Below, piece by piece: positions 44,601 to 56,315 of a stretch of DNA of 64,000 nt. The stretch is taken from the NCBI GenBank assembly GCA_004369085.1, contig ML210201.1:1-64000 (forward strand), in the 5' to 3' direction. This DNA comes from Coprinopsis marcescibilis (lineage: Eukaryota > Basidiomycota > Agaricomycetes > Agaricales > Psathyrellaceae). How positions within the stretch are numbered: position 1 is the stretch's first letter; every line of letters begins with the position of its first letter. The position numbers were made by a program, and so were the translations under genes. The notes under the pieces were generated by a model. The model made no database searches and was not told the origin of the DNA. It saw only the letters and a program-made list of their open reading frames with translations.

Positions 44601-46356
44601 TCGCTCCATTTCGGCGGGTAAGGCATCTTCGGCTTCGAATATTTCATCTACAACAGTGGCAAACTTCTCAAGAGGTACTGGAGACTGCGCTAAGTATGAT
44701 GAACATTGCGTCAAGGAGAAATCGTACTCACTTCTGTCATCGCGATCGCCTGTGCGTTTAGCAGAGGTGAAGCCAAGCCGTACGCGAAGGGGGGTATCTT
44801 CATTCGACCCATAACCACCCAAGTCTGGCGTATCTCCACTCTGATTGTAATTCCGACCCTTGCGTGAAGAAGAAGGCGTCAACCAAGGACTTGGAGGTAT
44901 AAGAACAAATGCTTTATTCACAATTCGGTTCGGTGTAGGCGTCATTGGCACGGTTGCCCTGGATGGGGTTGACGCCATGGTAGTTATTGAGGTCGACGAG
45001 GGAGTGGTGTGCGAAGGCGGTGCAGTTGGGAATATCCTCTTAGATGTAGGGGTGCGCGGGACAGAAGATTGCGGAGTGCGGAGGTTTGTTGGAAGTTGAG
45101 CCGCTAAAAGTGGCTTGTATGCCTGCAATCGCTTGTGCGAAGGGGATTGAATTTCGACAACTGGCTTCCGCTTCTGTGGGGTAACAGACGGTGGCGACAT
45201 GACACTCTTCAAGGCGAGGGGGTCAGGGCTTGAATCCGCCATCGGTGGTTTCTGGGCAGGTGTTCTTGGTCGCTGAGCAACTGGGACTGGCATCGGTTGT
45301 TGCTTCTTGGGAGGAGGGATGAATCTTGCTGCAGCCGTTGGTGGTTTCGCTGCCTCCATATCTCGAGTCTTCCGTTCCAAAAACTCGTTGAAGAATGTCC
45401 CCGAGTCTTCAGCTCTGTACACAGTTGCGTGCACTGACGGTCCACCTGGCGGTTGCTGAATGGGTGCAGAGACCCGAGGTTGTGGGGACGGTTGTGGTTG
45501 AAGCTGAACATGTTGAGCATGCTGAGGTTGCGATTGAAGCTGAAAATGCTGAGGTTGCGGCTGATGCTGATGCTGAGCATACTGAGATTGCGGTTGCGGT
45601 TGTGGTTCCCGGACTTGGTTCTGACCAGGACTGCCTAACGCAAACGCCAGAGAAGAGGACGATGTGCTAATCCCAGGTGGAGGCGGCGTTGGATAAGCGG
45701 AGCTTGACGGTGTCCTTTGAAACACGGACTGGGCAAACGGAGTGCTCTGGTAGCTCGACTGGGTCCAGGTATGTTGATTTCGCTCTTGGTAAGGATATGA
45801 ACTGTGTTTCGGGTCAATACAGTACATGTATGCGCCAAAAAATGGGCATACCGGGTTGCCTGCTCGTTCAAAAGTCTAACTGATTGGTCCCTTGCTCCCT
45901 GCCAAAAGTTTGCCTGTGCCTGGGGTACCGTCGGGGAAGCAAGGTACGACAGTTGTTGATCATACTCGGTATATTGAGTAGGTGGTAAGTTCTGCTGCGC
46001 CGGGTATGCAGTATGGGGTTGCGACGAGTAATATGAGGGCTGCACAATGCTGGGAGGTGCCGCTGTCATATTAAGACTGCTGAGGTGTCGCACGGCTGGG
46101 GAAAAAAGCTTAGTTCATCGCTGCCGGCGTTGAAAAAACTGGCGATCTCACTATGCATCGTCGGCGTTGCCGAAGCCATGGGATAGCTTGCCAGTAGCTG
46201 CTGAGCACTGTGCACCGTCTGGTTTGCGGCGTTCGTGAAGGTGTTCGTATGGCTATTATTCGGACCTTGTTGCTGATGGTTAGGATGGCGGCTGTGGCCA
46301 TCGTTGCGACGATAATTAGGATGATTTTGAGGGTACCATGGATTACGATTGTCCAT
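38699..46356 (-). CDS. SCC2: Cohesin loading factor Scc2 (Nipped-B/Mis4 family)
   Basis: Large nuclear HEAT-repeat protein that, with Scc4, loads cohesin on chromosomes. The gene spans 7.7 kb with many introns and would encode roughly 1,900-2,000 residues. The N-terminus is disordered and Gln/Pro/Ser-rich (near 45480-45830). A conserved segment follows: [21 protein letters not shown] and [22 protein letters not shown]. The HEAT core carries the family signature [40 protein letters not shown] and [10 protein letters not shown] near 41870-42140, then [19 protein letters not shown]. The C-terminus ends [22 protein letters not shown] basic/acidic stretch [15 protein letters not shown] near 44190-44260 may be a nuclear localisation signal. 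It diverges from the helicase gene. Confidence 0.95.
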
Positions 46357-46640
46357 GGTTGTCAGCCAATAACAGCATGAAATGAGAGGGGGAAGACGTC
46401 GAGCACGTTGGCGACAAGATCAGGCACAACGTGCAAGGACAAGCCCGCGACGCGCCCACTGAAGCGGTCAGTCACAGTCACGTCACGCTGAATTCTGATC
46501 AGACCGCATGTCCGGCCCCTAGCATCAAAATTTTGCGAGTTCAACAAATGCAGACCTCGTTTCTCTGTGTTTCCTCCTTATTTTCTCTTTTCTTGGCTCT
46601 CTAAACTCTATAATCTTGCTTTATACCTTTTCGTACTGCC
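46357..46640. promoter_or_regulatory. Divergent promoter of SCC2 and the DEAH helicase gene
   Basis: Only 284 bp separate the two start codons, so both genes must share this upstream region. The half next to the helicase start is T- and CT-rich, as in many fungal leaders. No clear TATA box was seen. Confidence 0.6.
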
Positions 46641-49360
46641 ATGGTCCAAACTAATGGCCAGTTCAAGCAGAAATCCCACCAGCTATGGCGAGACAAATCC
46701 AAGAAGAACCAGCAGCGGAAGCCCTCGAAACACATTCCCTGGGTTGACGTCGAGGACGACGAACCCAAAACCAATTTAAAACGACATGGAGCCATGGTCA
46801 ACGGGGACAATCCTAATCGCCGGAAGAAGCCCCGACACTCCTACACTAATTCTTCTGCGAGGGAGTCCGTCCAGAACGACGCCCCAAATCAAGCAGGTCC
46901 TTCAAGCCCAACTTCTATCCAGGAACAACGGAAACAACTGCCTATTGCCCAGGGTCGAGAAGCGCTTGTGGAAGAAATACGAGCCAACGATGTCACAGTA
47001 TTATTGGGAGAAACCGGTTCAGGAAAAACTACTCGTAAGTCAGAACGCTTTGGCGATGGGAAACACATTTTCATAATTTTTGAAGAAATACCCCAGTACA
47101 TCTTCGAATCAGGAATAGCAGGGACGGGTGTCATAGCTATAACACAACCTCGTCGTGTGGCAGCCACGAGCCTCGCAACACGAGTTGCCCTCGAGCAAGA
47201 ATCACCGCTCGGAAAACTTGTCGGCTACTCAGTTCGTTTCGACGAAAAGTACAACCACGATACCCGCATCAAGTACATGACGGACGGCATGATTGTCCGA
47301 GAACTTCTAGCCGATCCCAACCTCTCAAAATACAGTGTGGTCATCGTCGACGAAGCTCACGAACGGACGCTGCGAACGGATTTGCTACTCGCGAATTTGA
47401 AGAAGATCCTAAAAACTCGGAATGGCCCTGTCGCTCCTGGCGCGAAAGGGAAGAACCAGAGTAATCCCTTGAAGGTTGTCGTTATGAGTGCAACCCTTGA
47501 CGCAGAAAAGTTCAGCGCTTTCTTCTCTGGGTGAGTTATTAAGCAACTTTTCTGCACGCTTGACTGGACCTCCATGGACAGTGCGAAGATCCTATATATT
47601 CAAGGCCGGCAGCATCCTGTCAAGATTTACCACTCCGCGGAAAACCAGATCGACTACGTTGATTCTGCGATGCGAACCTTCTTCCAAATCCATATCGATC
47701 GGCCACTGGGAGATGTACTTATATTCCTCCCTGGACAGGAAGACATAGAAAGTCTTCAGGCCTCTATAGAGCACTTTGCAAAACGACTACCTGAGGGTGT
47801 CCCAGAGGTAGGGCTCCTTTATTCTCCTCTCTTTCATACTGGACTGATTCAACGATACACAGGTTCTCACATGTGCCATGTACGCTGCCCAAGATCAGAG
47901 AAAGAATTCCCAGGTGTTCTCAGCGGCACCACCCAATACCCGAAAGTGTATTCTCGCCACAAACATTGCAGAAACCTCGATTACGATACCCGGCGTCAAG
48001 TACGTTATTGATACTGGCAAGTGTAAAGAAAAGCAATTCCTCGCAAGAGCAGCAGGAGGAGGTGCGCTTTTAATCTTCTTGGATTCACTGAAGCTATCCC
48101 TCATTTCCCATCAGGTCTTGATACTCTGCTCACAAGGGATATCACACAATCTTCCGCAATGCAGAGGTGTGGTCGAGCTGGTCGAGAGGTTGGTCGTATA
48201 TCTGTTCCTTTAAGCATCGCTTCTCACCTGTCTATTACAGGGAGCAGGCTTCTGCTTCCGACTCTATACAGACAAGTCCTTTAAGGACATGGAAGTCTCT
48301 GCACAGCCGGAAATAGTCCGCTGCAGCCTCGCTTCCAGTATACTCCAGCTCAGATGCCTTGATCTTCACTTGGAAGAACTAGATCTCATGGACGCACCAG
48401 ACATTGACTCGAGTTCGTTATATGTTCGTGCATGTTTGGAACAGAAGCTTACAACGCATTCCAGTTCAATCCTCTTTGAAAACGCTCTGGCTGCTCGGAG
48501 CAATCGACAATACCGGAAAATTGACGCAGGCAGGTCGGGAAATGGCTGCGTTCCCTCTCGAACCACAGTATGCATGCGCAGTCGTCGCGTCCAAAAACTA
48601 CGGTTGTACATCCGAAGTCCTCGACATCGTCGCTGTCATTTCGGCCTCATCCAAGCTTTACATTGATGTCGCGGAACAACGCGAGTCGGCAGCCGAAGTT
48701 AGGCGGAAATTTAGGCACCCAACAGGCGACCACATGACTACGCTCAACGTCGTTCGCGCATACCGCGAAGTTACTGCAGACAAAAACGTGGTTTCCGGTC
48801 CAGGTACAGGCAACAAGGAGAAATCGGCCAAGAAGGAATGGTGTCGCAAGCACTTTCTGAACGAACAAGCGTTGTCGGAAGCCAACGATATTCGCAAGCA
48901 GCTGGAAACCGTTTGCGAAAGGAACAACATAAACCATACTCTGTCAACTACTTCTCGAACGTCTCAGAAAGACGACGACAGCAAGGGGTATGCGGAGGAT
49001 GAAGCTATATTGCGAAGTTTTGGCCATGGATTGGCTGAAAATTCAGCTTTTCTCCAACCTGATGGTTCTTACAAACAAACCATGGGACCCTCTGTACGTC
49101 CCCCGTCGAGTACAGTACTCATTCGTGACAGCTAACATCGCTTTTAGGCCGTGAAAATACACCCCAGCTCCACAATGTGCGAAAAAAAGGTTCCAGCCAT
49201 TATCTATGACGAATTGGTACGTCTAGCAAAAATCGGTTGCAGGAACTATGATCTGATCAACTCGTAGGTATACACGAACAGCATCTACGCACGCGGCGTT
49301 TCGTACATTCCAAAAGGTTTCTTCAGCAGCTTTGCCGCCTTCCAGCAGCGCAAAGCATAA
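46641..49360 (+). CDS. DEAH-box RNA helicase, Dhr2/DHX33-like
   Basis: Predicted ATP-dependent RNA helicase, probably of ribosome biogenesis in the nucleolus. After a basic N-terminus come the superfamily 2 motifs: GETGSGKTT (I), TQPRRVAATSLA (Ia), VIVDEAHERTLRTD (II), VVMSATLDAEKF (III), GDVLIFLPGQEDIESL (IV), ATNIAETSITIPGVKYVIDTG (V) and QRCGRAGRE (VI). The helicase-associated domain has LKTLWLLGAIDNTGKLTQAGREMAAFPLEP, and the OB-fold end has VYTNSIYARGVSYIPKGFFSSFAAFQQRKA. Length of about 750 residues fits the Dhr2/DHX33 branch better than splicing helicases, which have long N-terminal extensions. At least eight introns are needed. Assignment to that branch is by length and motif context. 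Confidence 0.9.
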
Positions 49361-49536
49361 AAGTTGGGACATTCCAACGGCATACAAACGCTTGATGTCC
49401 GCCACAACACTTCGTAGCGATGACTGGACATGAATCAGTCGAGGCATACATGCATTGTTACCAACATACTACTACAGGCTACTACCAATACATCTGAATT
49501 CCTAGGTCTTTGTTATTTCTGCCGATCTCCGATATC

Positions 49537-52327
49537 TCACGCTTTCACTGTAGATGGAAGTCTCTGAGACGTCTTGGGTGGAAGTTTCGAAGCCACCTTG
49601 GTCGCCTGTCCCTTCTCCGGCTCCGTGTCCATATACACCTTCGTCATCCTCACTAGGTCATCCATCTGGCCATAATCATCCAACGCTTTGGCAATCTTGA
49701 GCCAGTTTTCGGGCGTATAGTGCTCAACATATTTGTCCTTCTCGCCAAAGATTGACCCAAAGAAACCTGGAGAGACCTTCTCAACCCACCGCCTTTCTAA
49801 TATCTTCTTTCCGAGGTTGAATCTGAAGTACTGCTCGCTGTCGACGAAGCCCTGTGCGATTTGGTTGGCGTGCTCGGAAGAAGTGATCAGGTTGACCAAG
49901 GCAAATACTGTGCCTACCGCGCTGGCAGCGTTCGTCAGCACGTTTGAGCCCGTCTCCGGAAGGGCTATGTTGGGATTCATCCCGGTTCCGATAGTGACCA
50001 AGCAACCCAATGGGCGAGCAAACCCAAATTGCAGCCTTGATTCGAGGAGGAGTCTACAACACGGCAGTCAATCCCCGGAGTACAGTGGAGGGCTGGAAGC
50101 ATACTAACAGAAGAACAGGATTATTGAAGCCAACACCGCCGTCGATGTATTCGAAATCGCCGAGTTTGATTCGAGGGAAGTAGGTTGGTGCAGCAGAGGT
50201 GGCTCGTGCAGCTTCCCAGATCTTGAAGTCCGCAAATGACTTGTCGACACTCTTGTTGGTGTATGTCCTCATGTGGGTCGCAATGCTGTTGTTCAAGTTG
50301 TCTGCCCGGCAAGTCGTGACGAATCTACGTTGATTCATCGTGTTATTGGTATGTATGTCCTCTCTAGTGAACTGAAACCAGCACTTACACTTTACAATCG
50401 TTCTTATCGTCCCTCATCGGCGCATCAGGATTTTGAGTGTACTGGCCAACAACCGATTTGATAGCTGCAGCGAGGACTTCCCCGGAGTACCTAGCACCGG
50501 TGTCAGCTGCATTGTCTACCTTCTCTAGGACGCCAGCCGAGAATATCTTTTTAGCCAGGTCGGTGTAGGCTGCGATGCACTGGTCGATGGTCATTCGCAA
50601 CCGACCAAGCATGATCGCAATGAGGCTATTTATCATGTCAATGAATGCAATGAAGCAACTGTGAGTTTTGAACTAACCCTCCTGTACTGGTTCCAGCCAT
50701 CATATCAAAGTAGTCGCATGGCTTAGCATTTTCGTCACCAGCCACTTGGCGCATAATATCTTTCAGAACATAGAGTGAAGATATTCCTCGAACTCCTCCT
50801 CCATCTATTCACAAAATGTCAGTCTTTTTTTTTCGCGTCTTGGAATAAGATCTCGACTGACCAAGGGAGAGGAGGCGGAGAGGCGGATCATTCTGGCCAT
50901 AGGTCCTATCCGCGCGCAATTCTTGGTTCAATAACGACGTTTCAACGGATTGGGCGCCAGGCTCTCCTTGCGGGGTGGCCTTTCCCAAGTAGTCCTTCAG
51001 CAACTTCTCCAAATCGGCATTGGATGCGATGATCTTTCCCCACTTGACCTTGGGCTTCGGCAGAGGTTTGCGAGTGACTAGTAAAGGTACAATGATCCGT
51101 TTCAAATTTGCGAAACGCCGTTTAGAGTCATTGTCACGTACCCTCTTTGGAGACGCGTACAACGAGCCTGGCAGAACTGGCATGGAGCTCCCAGCCCACG
51201 AACCTGGTCGAGGGACGAACACCGATTGCGTTCCCGGGTTTGAGATTGGAGAAGATGTCGTCGACTTTGCTCGTGAAGAGGCGTCCAAAAAGCTCTTCTT
51301 TACCTTGGTGACCGACAGGTACATTGTGGCTCCGCCAAACTAAAGCTTGTTCGTTGTTTTTCACAGGAGTGGTCGAGTCGGGGTTCTCGAGGATGACCAA
51401 GTCGAACCAGCTCCATATGTTGTCGCCAGTACCCTCCTGGGGTTGTCCGACATGGCGAACCACTGTGAAGAGCTGAATGTCCTGTAGTTTCGAGATGGTC
51501 TCAGCATCTAGAGCCTGGGTGCAATGTGATTAGTTCAACTCCAGTGATATGAGCAATGAAAAAACTCACAGGGGTAGTAAACCAGATCTTATCCGTTTGC
51601 TCGTTAGACTCGGATGTGAGGTCGCATTCCGTTGTGGGGGTCAGGGTATAGACTCCATCTTCGACCTTGCCAGCATTCTCGCTCGAGGTTTCAACACTAT
51701 CTCCGATTGACCATGAAGATGGAGAGAACAGGTCTAAAAGGTAGTTGATGAGCTCAACTCTAGTAACATGTCCCGTGCACCTACCGTAATTGACGAATTT
51801 GCATAGCAAGCGACCATTTTGAGCATCGTTGAGCCATCCACTGTACTTGGCGCAGACGTGGACTCCAATTACATTCCCAACCTTGATAAGTCGCAGTTAG
51901 GCAGGTACGAGTATAAATTGCTTGTGGGAATGCATACCTCGATGTAGTCAAAGAGGTCATGTCTCCTGTCGAAGATCTTACCGAAATGAAGAGTGTCTGC
52001 TTTCCTGTCGTCAAGAGGATCAGTCCTGTTTCCGTGACTTCTCCAGACGAGGGGCTTGTCGTTTTTCTTGCTCGGCTCGGTGGCTTTGGCGTCCTTGTAA
52101 ATGGCAAGCTCGAACCAGCTATAGGAAAGAGACTTGTTCAGCTCCGAGGTGTCGAGCCCTTGGTCCCCAGAGAGAGTTTCGAGCTGAACCTGGACAGCCC
52201 TGTAGCAGAACTTCCTATCGATGGGTTCTGTTTTGAACCACAAGTGGGAGACGGTGTCGTCAGAGTTTGCCTCTACGAGACACGGTGCAGAAGATTGTGC
52301 GAGTATTTTTCCGCTGGATTTAGACAT
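49537..52327 (-). CDS. Patatin-like phospholipase with duplicated N-terminal module
   Basis: Predicted lipid acyl hydrolase. The C-terminal half is a patatin domain: oxyanion loop DGGGVRGISSL, nucleophile elbow GTSTGGLIAIMLG, and catalytic aspartate motif YIDGGVGFNNP, with ARATSAAPTYFP between. The N-terminal half contains two copies of a module I do not recognise, marked by KPLVWRSHGN and ALVWRSHNVP, each followed by a GxxFD/GRLF segment and a strand like IGVHVCAKYSGWLN or IGVRPSTRFVGWELH. The protein ends in a tail beyond the catalytic core rich in Lys/Ser/Pro. Around seven introns. Patatins with extra N-terminal modules in fungi often belong to signalling or self-recognition proteins, but no NB-ARC or NACHT domain is present here. 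Confidence 0.88.
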
Positions 52328-52686
52328 GGCGATTGTTAGGGCTCCTGGAGTCGCAATCCCCCTCAGCTTTTAAGCAGCCTGGAGGAGATCTCGATTGACA
52401 GGAACACACCGCCCATATAACTGGCTCTGTCATTAAGCTCCGTCCAAGACATCTCCATATCTGAAGTCATTCCAAACAGGTGTGGAAGTCAATGGGTAAT
52501 TCTGATGGTGCCTTCTGGTACAAGGGCGAACTGGAGTTTCGTCCAGGCTATCCCATTCGGTGGGGTACGGAACCGATTACAGACGACGTTGCTTTGGCTT
52601 TCGAATCGAAGCGCTCACAAAGACCGATGTATTTACCTGTGTCCAGAGTCAAATCTGTCGCTCGGGATACGAAAAGACCGGATTTC

Positions 52687-53418
52687 TTAACTTGGATATC
52701 GACAGCGGTGATGTGATAGAAAACAGTGGGCACATGATGGTCGAACTTGAAGCCAAGTCTGCACTGTGCAAACCGCATTCACTGAGTTGGCTGTATACAC
52801 CTCCGAGTCGACCAGCGCAACCCCTATCCATAGCATTCCATCACCTTCGGAATTCTCATACATGTAAAGATCCTTATCAAGATGCTTCTCGAGAACGTTG
52901 GCGCAACCTCCTCAAAAAAGCGACCTTTAAACAGCTCTAGGAGATTGCCTGCCGCACACAGCAAGCTCTGTTCTAAATCAGAAGTGGGAAGCTGTGTCAT
53001 CTGACCTTCACTTCGGTCCTCGTAAAAGCAAGGCTTTTGACGGTTGTAAACTACTTACTTGGTTTCTGCGGTCGGTGTCTGGCGTGGTGTATTCTTGAAG
53101 CTTGAAGTCGGTCCAGTCAGTTGTATCTGTCAGGAGAAATCAACTCATGGCAGCGAGTAGATGGGCGGCGTTTTGAGTTTCGGTTAATCTGATATTAGGA
53201 GGGGTTAAGGAACCGGCGCACAGAGGCGTTCGAGAACCGTTTGCGGTTCGCAACTTGCGATAAACCGATGTTTTCTGCCTGAGTGCCAAAATTACTTCTA
53301 CAAGTTGATCTTCACCCAGGAACGACTCCGCGCGCGAAATCCCATCCACGACGGTCTTGTCAACCGTATTACAGTGAAGATCATGTAGAGCACTGTAGAG
53401 TGGATGCGACGAAGGCAT
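52687..53418 (-). CDS. Hypothetical protein, multi-exon, uncertain model
   Basis: Exon 1 is an open segment beginning MPSSHPLYSALHDLHC with a helical, acidic composition (ESFLGEDQLVEVILALRQK). Downstream, after an exon reading LTDFKLQEYTTPDTDRRNQ with a GTAAGT donor, a later open stretch reads KDLYMYENSEGDGMLWIGVALVDSEVYTANSV in segments, before a stop ending at 52687. The exon joins are unclear and I assign no family. It lies directly upstream of the patatin gene on the same strand. Confidence 0.35.
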
Positions 53419-53575
53419 TATAGTTTAAGGACCTCGACTATGATCGTGTTTGTTCTGTTTTTTGATCTAGGTACGAACGTCACTGTACCTCTGGGAAGGC
53501 CCACCGATAAATCCGGAACCCCGCATGGACCCTCCTAGTCTGGACTCTGACGATCATTTTGGCTTTCAGGTTGTA

Positions 53576-54732
53576 CTATTGCTCCCCTAGAGTTTATAAG
53601 TTACCAGGAGTTTATAAATTGCATTTCTAGACACAGAAATGTCGTAGGAAGCTCAAATAAACTGTGGAAATGATGGATAAATTTTCTAAAACACTGATTC
53701 ACCTTTTTTCCTAATTTTAAAATGAGGGAGGAAGACAGGAGTTCTTGTTTAAGGGCTAAATCATGGGAAGAGGAAGTGCATGGCACAGGATCTGGTCAGA
53801 TCGGAGGTGATCTAGCAGGGCGTTCGCTGCAGTTATTTTTTTGAGGGTACTAATGCATGTGTACAGCTGGCTTGCAAAGAAATATCTAGAATATATGGAC
53901 CCAGAAGGAAGAAATTGACTTGAAAGTGTGGAGGGTAGTTCTGAGAGTGACGAGCGTGACATATTTAAACTCCGCTCAAACTGTCTTNNNNNNNNNNTAC
54001 TATTGCTCCCCTAGAGTTTATAAGTTACCAGGAGTTTATAAATTGCATTTCTAGACACAGAAATGTCGTAGGAAGCTCAAATAAACTGTGGAAATGATGG
54101 ATAAATTTTCTAAAACACTGATTCACCTTTTTTCCTAATTTTAAAATGAGGGAGGAAGACAGGAGTTCTTGTTTAAGGGCTAAATCATGGGAAGAGGAAG
54201 TGCATGGCACAGGATCTGGTCAGATCGGAGGTGATCTAGCAGGGCGTTCGCTGCAGTTATTTTTTTGAGGGTACTAATGCATGTGTACAGCTGGCTTGCA
54301 AAGAAATATCTAGAATATATGGACCCAGAAGGAAGAAATTGACTTGAAAGTGTGGAGGGTAGTTCTGAGAGTGACGAGCGTGACATATTTAAACTCCGCT
54401 CAAACTGTCTTTGATCAACGCCAGGCTGGCAATGGAGGCGCGCGACCTGGGGCAAAGCAAGTGGTGATTCAACGCGAGCGGAGTTGCGTTCGGCTGAGTG
54501 TGACAGGCGTGACCGAGGCGTGACATTCTTATAAAGACTATGGATTTTCGAGTTGCACTCACCGGAATCCTTCCGTTCGTAGTATTCACTTCTCTTTCCC
54601 CAAAATAATTACATAGACCTTGAGATAAGATGATTTTCTACCAACCCTGAACATCTTATAGGATTATTTGCCCGGGAACATATGTAAATCCGAGGATTAT
54701 TGAAAAACTTATAAACTCTAGGGGAGCAATAG
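53576..54732. mobile_element. MITE-like TIR element, duplicated around a gap
   Basis: Left and right ends are inverted repeats beginning CTATTGCTCCCCTAGAG and extending together about 28 bp. TA dinucleotides flank both ends (53574-53575 and 54733-54734), the insertion signature of Tc1/mariner-type elements. No transposase is seen. The first 414 bp including the flanking TA occur identically before the gap (53574-53987) and after it (53998-54411), so the real element is probably the 0.73 kb stretch 54000-54732. Confidence 0.75.
53988..53997. other. Assembly gap (10 N) between identical 414-bp sequences
   Basis: Ten Ns. The 414 bp on either side are the same sequence in the same orientation, which suggests overlapping contig ends that were scaffolded instead of merged. 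Confidence 0.95.
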
Positions 54733-55105
54733 TACTTACCCGTATTGGGTCGAAGGTACTGTAATAGGCGTAAGAGAACTTACCTGAACTAAGTGAGAGT
54801 TGTAATAGGATTTCATTATTATAACCCTTCCATTATTATAACCCTTCCATAGTGACCCCCATTCATACGTAGTTATCGTTATCTCCTACAGGACTAGTCC
54901 AAAAATCGGGTGGACACGATGTCTAGTGCCAGCAAGTTAAAACTGGTCCAGCCTTCGTCGTCTCACCAAAATGTCCACGGCAGGCTGGGTTACTGCTGAA
55001 GCACTCAAGTGGGTTGTGAAGTGCCATTACAATGGCTCTAACTGATCACATCGACACGTTCTTTGGCATTTTCACAGCTGTACCTGCCTCTCGACCAGGA
55101 CCACC

Positions 55106-56104
55106 ATGAACTCATACCAGCGACTACCCCCAGAGTTATTGCTGCATATCTTTGAAGAAGCCTGTCTTTCCAGCTGGCGGGAACGTAAATCCTCCCAAAG
55201 CCGAGTCGCAAGTAGGCTACTAGTTGGGGGTGTGTGCAGGAGATGGCGGTGTGTCATTCAAACCACTTCGACATTCTGGAGTCAGATATGCGTGGTGCTC
55301 TCAGAGTCAGCGGATACCAATGCCTCTCAGCTTCGATATCTTGAATATTGCATCGAGCGGTCGGAAAAGCAACCTCTGTCAATCTGCATACAGCAGCTCC
55401 GGTCACAGAAACTTTCATTGGATCCTCAGAAACACGAAAAATACCGACACGCGTTTGCCGAAGCGATAGACCTTTTGGCCCCTCATTCGGAACGATGGAT
55501 GGAGATCGATTTCTTCATTCCAAGGTGCACACCTTGTCCTAGCCTCCAGAAAATAAAGGGTCGTTTACCCTCCCTACAATTCCTGGATATTCAAGTATCA
55601 TCTTTCCGATACAGTATTCGAGATCATCAACCAGCGCTACCCCTGGAATCATTCAGCTCTGCGCCTCGACTATCCACCCTCCATTACCCGGCTGATCGAT
55701 TTTCTCTTGAAGTAGACTGGACGACTCTCACCTCTTTTACATGCGCATCCCTGTCGCTCAGGGAGGCCTTGTATATCCTTACAAAGTCCGTCAACCTTCG
55801 CTCATGCAACATCAAGATATTTCACTCGGACTTCGATGGAGAAACGTCGCTCATTTCTCTGCGGTTTCTGAAGACCCTAGTCCTTCGAGATTATCGCTTG
55901 TCCACCAGAGTTCAACTGCTAGACTGGATGGTCCTGCCAGCGTTGAACCATCTGGCAGTCAACGCGACGGTGCAAGGTCAGGCAATACAATCGCTCCTAT
56001 TGCGCTCGTCGTGCAACGCGACGGTTCAGAGACTGGGGGGTTCCGGGATTCGTGGGGCTCTTGAGACCGCGGTCTCAGGACTTGCGTTGGCTGCACACAC
56101 GTAA
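55106..56104 (+). CDS. F-box protein, single exon
   Basis: Begins with a typical agaricomycete F-box: LPPELLLHIFEEACLSSW, then VGGVCRRWRCVIQTTSTFWSQICV. The rest (about 270 residues) has leucine-rich, strand-helix sequence such as LPSLQFLDIQVSSF, LRSCNIKIFHSDF and LRFLKTLVLRDYRL, consistent with degenerate leucine-rich repeats. It stops after SGLALAAHT at about 332 residues, shorter than many family members (450-550), so it may be truncated at the C-terminus. It is likely an SCF adaptor. Confidence 0.85.
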   Translation: MNSYQRLPPELLLHIFEEACLSSWRERKSSQSRVASRLLVGGVCRRWRCVIQTTSTFWSQICVVLSESADTNASQLRYLEYCIERSEKQPLSICIQQLRSQKLSLDPQKHEKYRHAFAEAIDLLAPHSERWMEIDFFIPRCTPCPSLQKIKGRLPSLQFLDIQVSSFRYSIRDHQPALPLESFSSAPRLSTLHYPADRFSLEVDWTTLTSFTCASLSLREALYILTKSVNLRSCNIKIFHSDFDGETSLISLRFLKTLVLRDYRLSTRVQLLDWMVLPALNHLAVNATVQGQAIQSLLLRSSCNATVQRLGGSGIRGALETAVSGLALAAHT

Positions 56105-56315
56105 AGCAACAGTCAATATATGGTTTACTGCTTTCCTCACTACGTACCCATAATTTAATCGCTCGATTTTCACCATTTCTCCGAAGATAGGGGCTAAATA
56201 TGTCATTGAGTCACATGCGGCTCGGCACGTGGAATAATTGACGCGTCGTCCCCGAAGGCATCGGACTTGGCTCCTTCTCGAATATTCAATCATCTTCTTG
56301 ATTCCAACCACCACT

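Larger units (their letters stand above)
53419..55105. other. Repeat-rich intergenic region
   Basis: No gene is supported. It contains a TIR element, an assembly gap and two adjacent copies of an 18-19 bp unit ATTATAACCCTTCC near 54818-54850. Minus-strand open frames at 53601-53962 occur twice only because the underlying DNA is duplicated. Confidence 0.6.

Noticed and set aside
53601..54210. Repeated minus-strand open frames of 61-91 codons
   Set aside because: They lie inside the TIR element and appear twice only because the sequence around the gap is duplicated.
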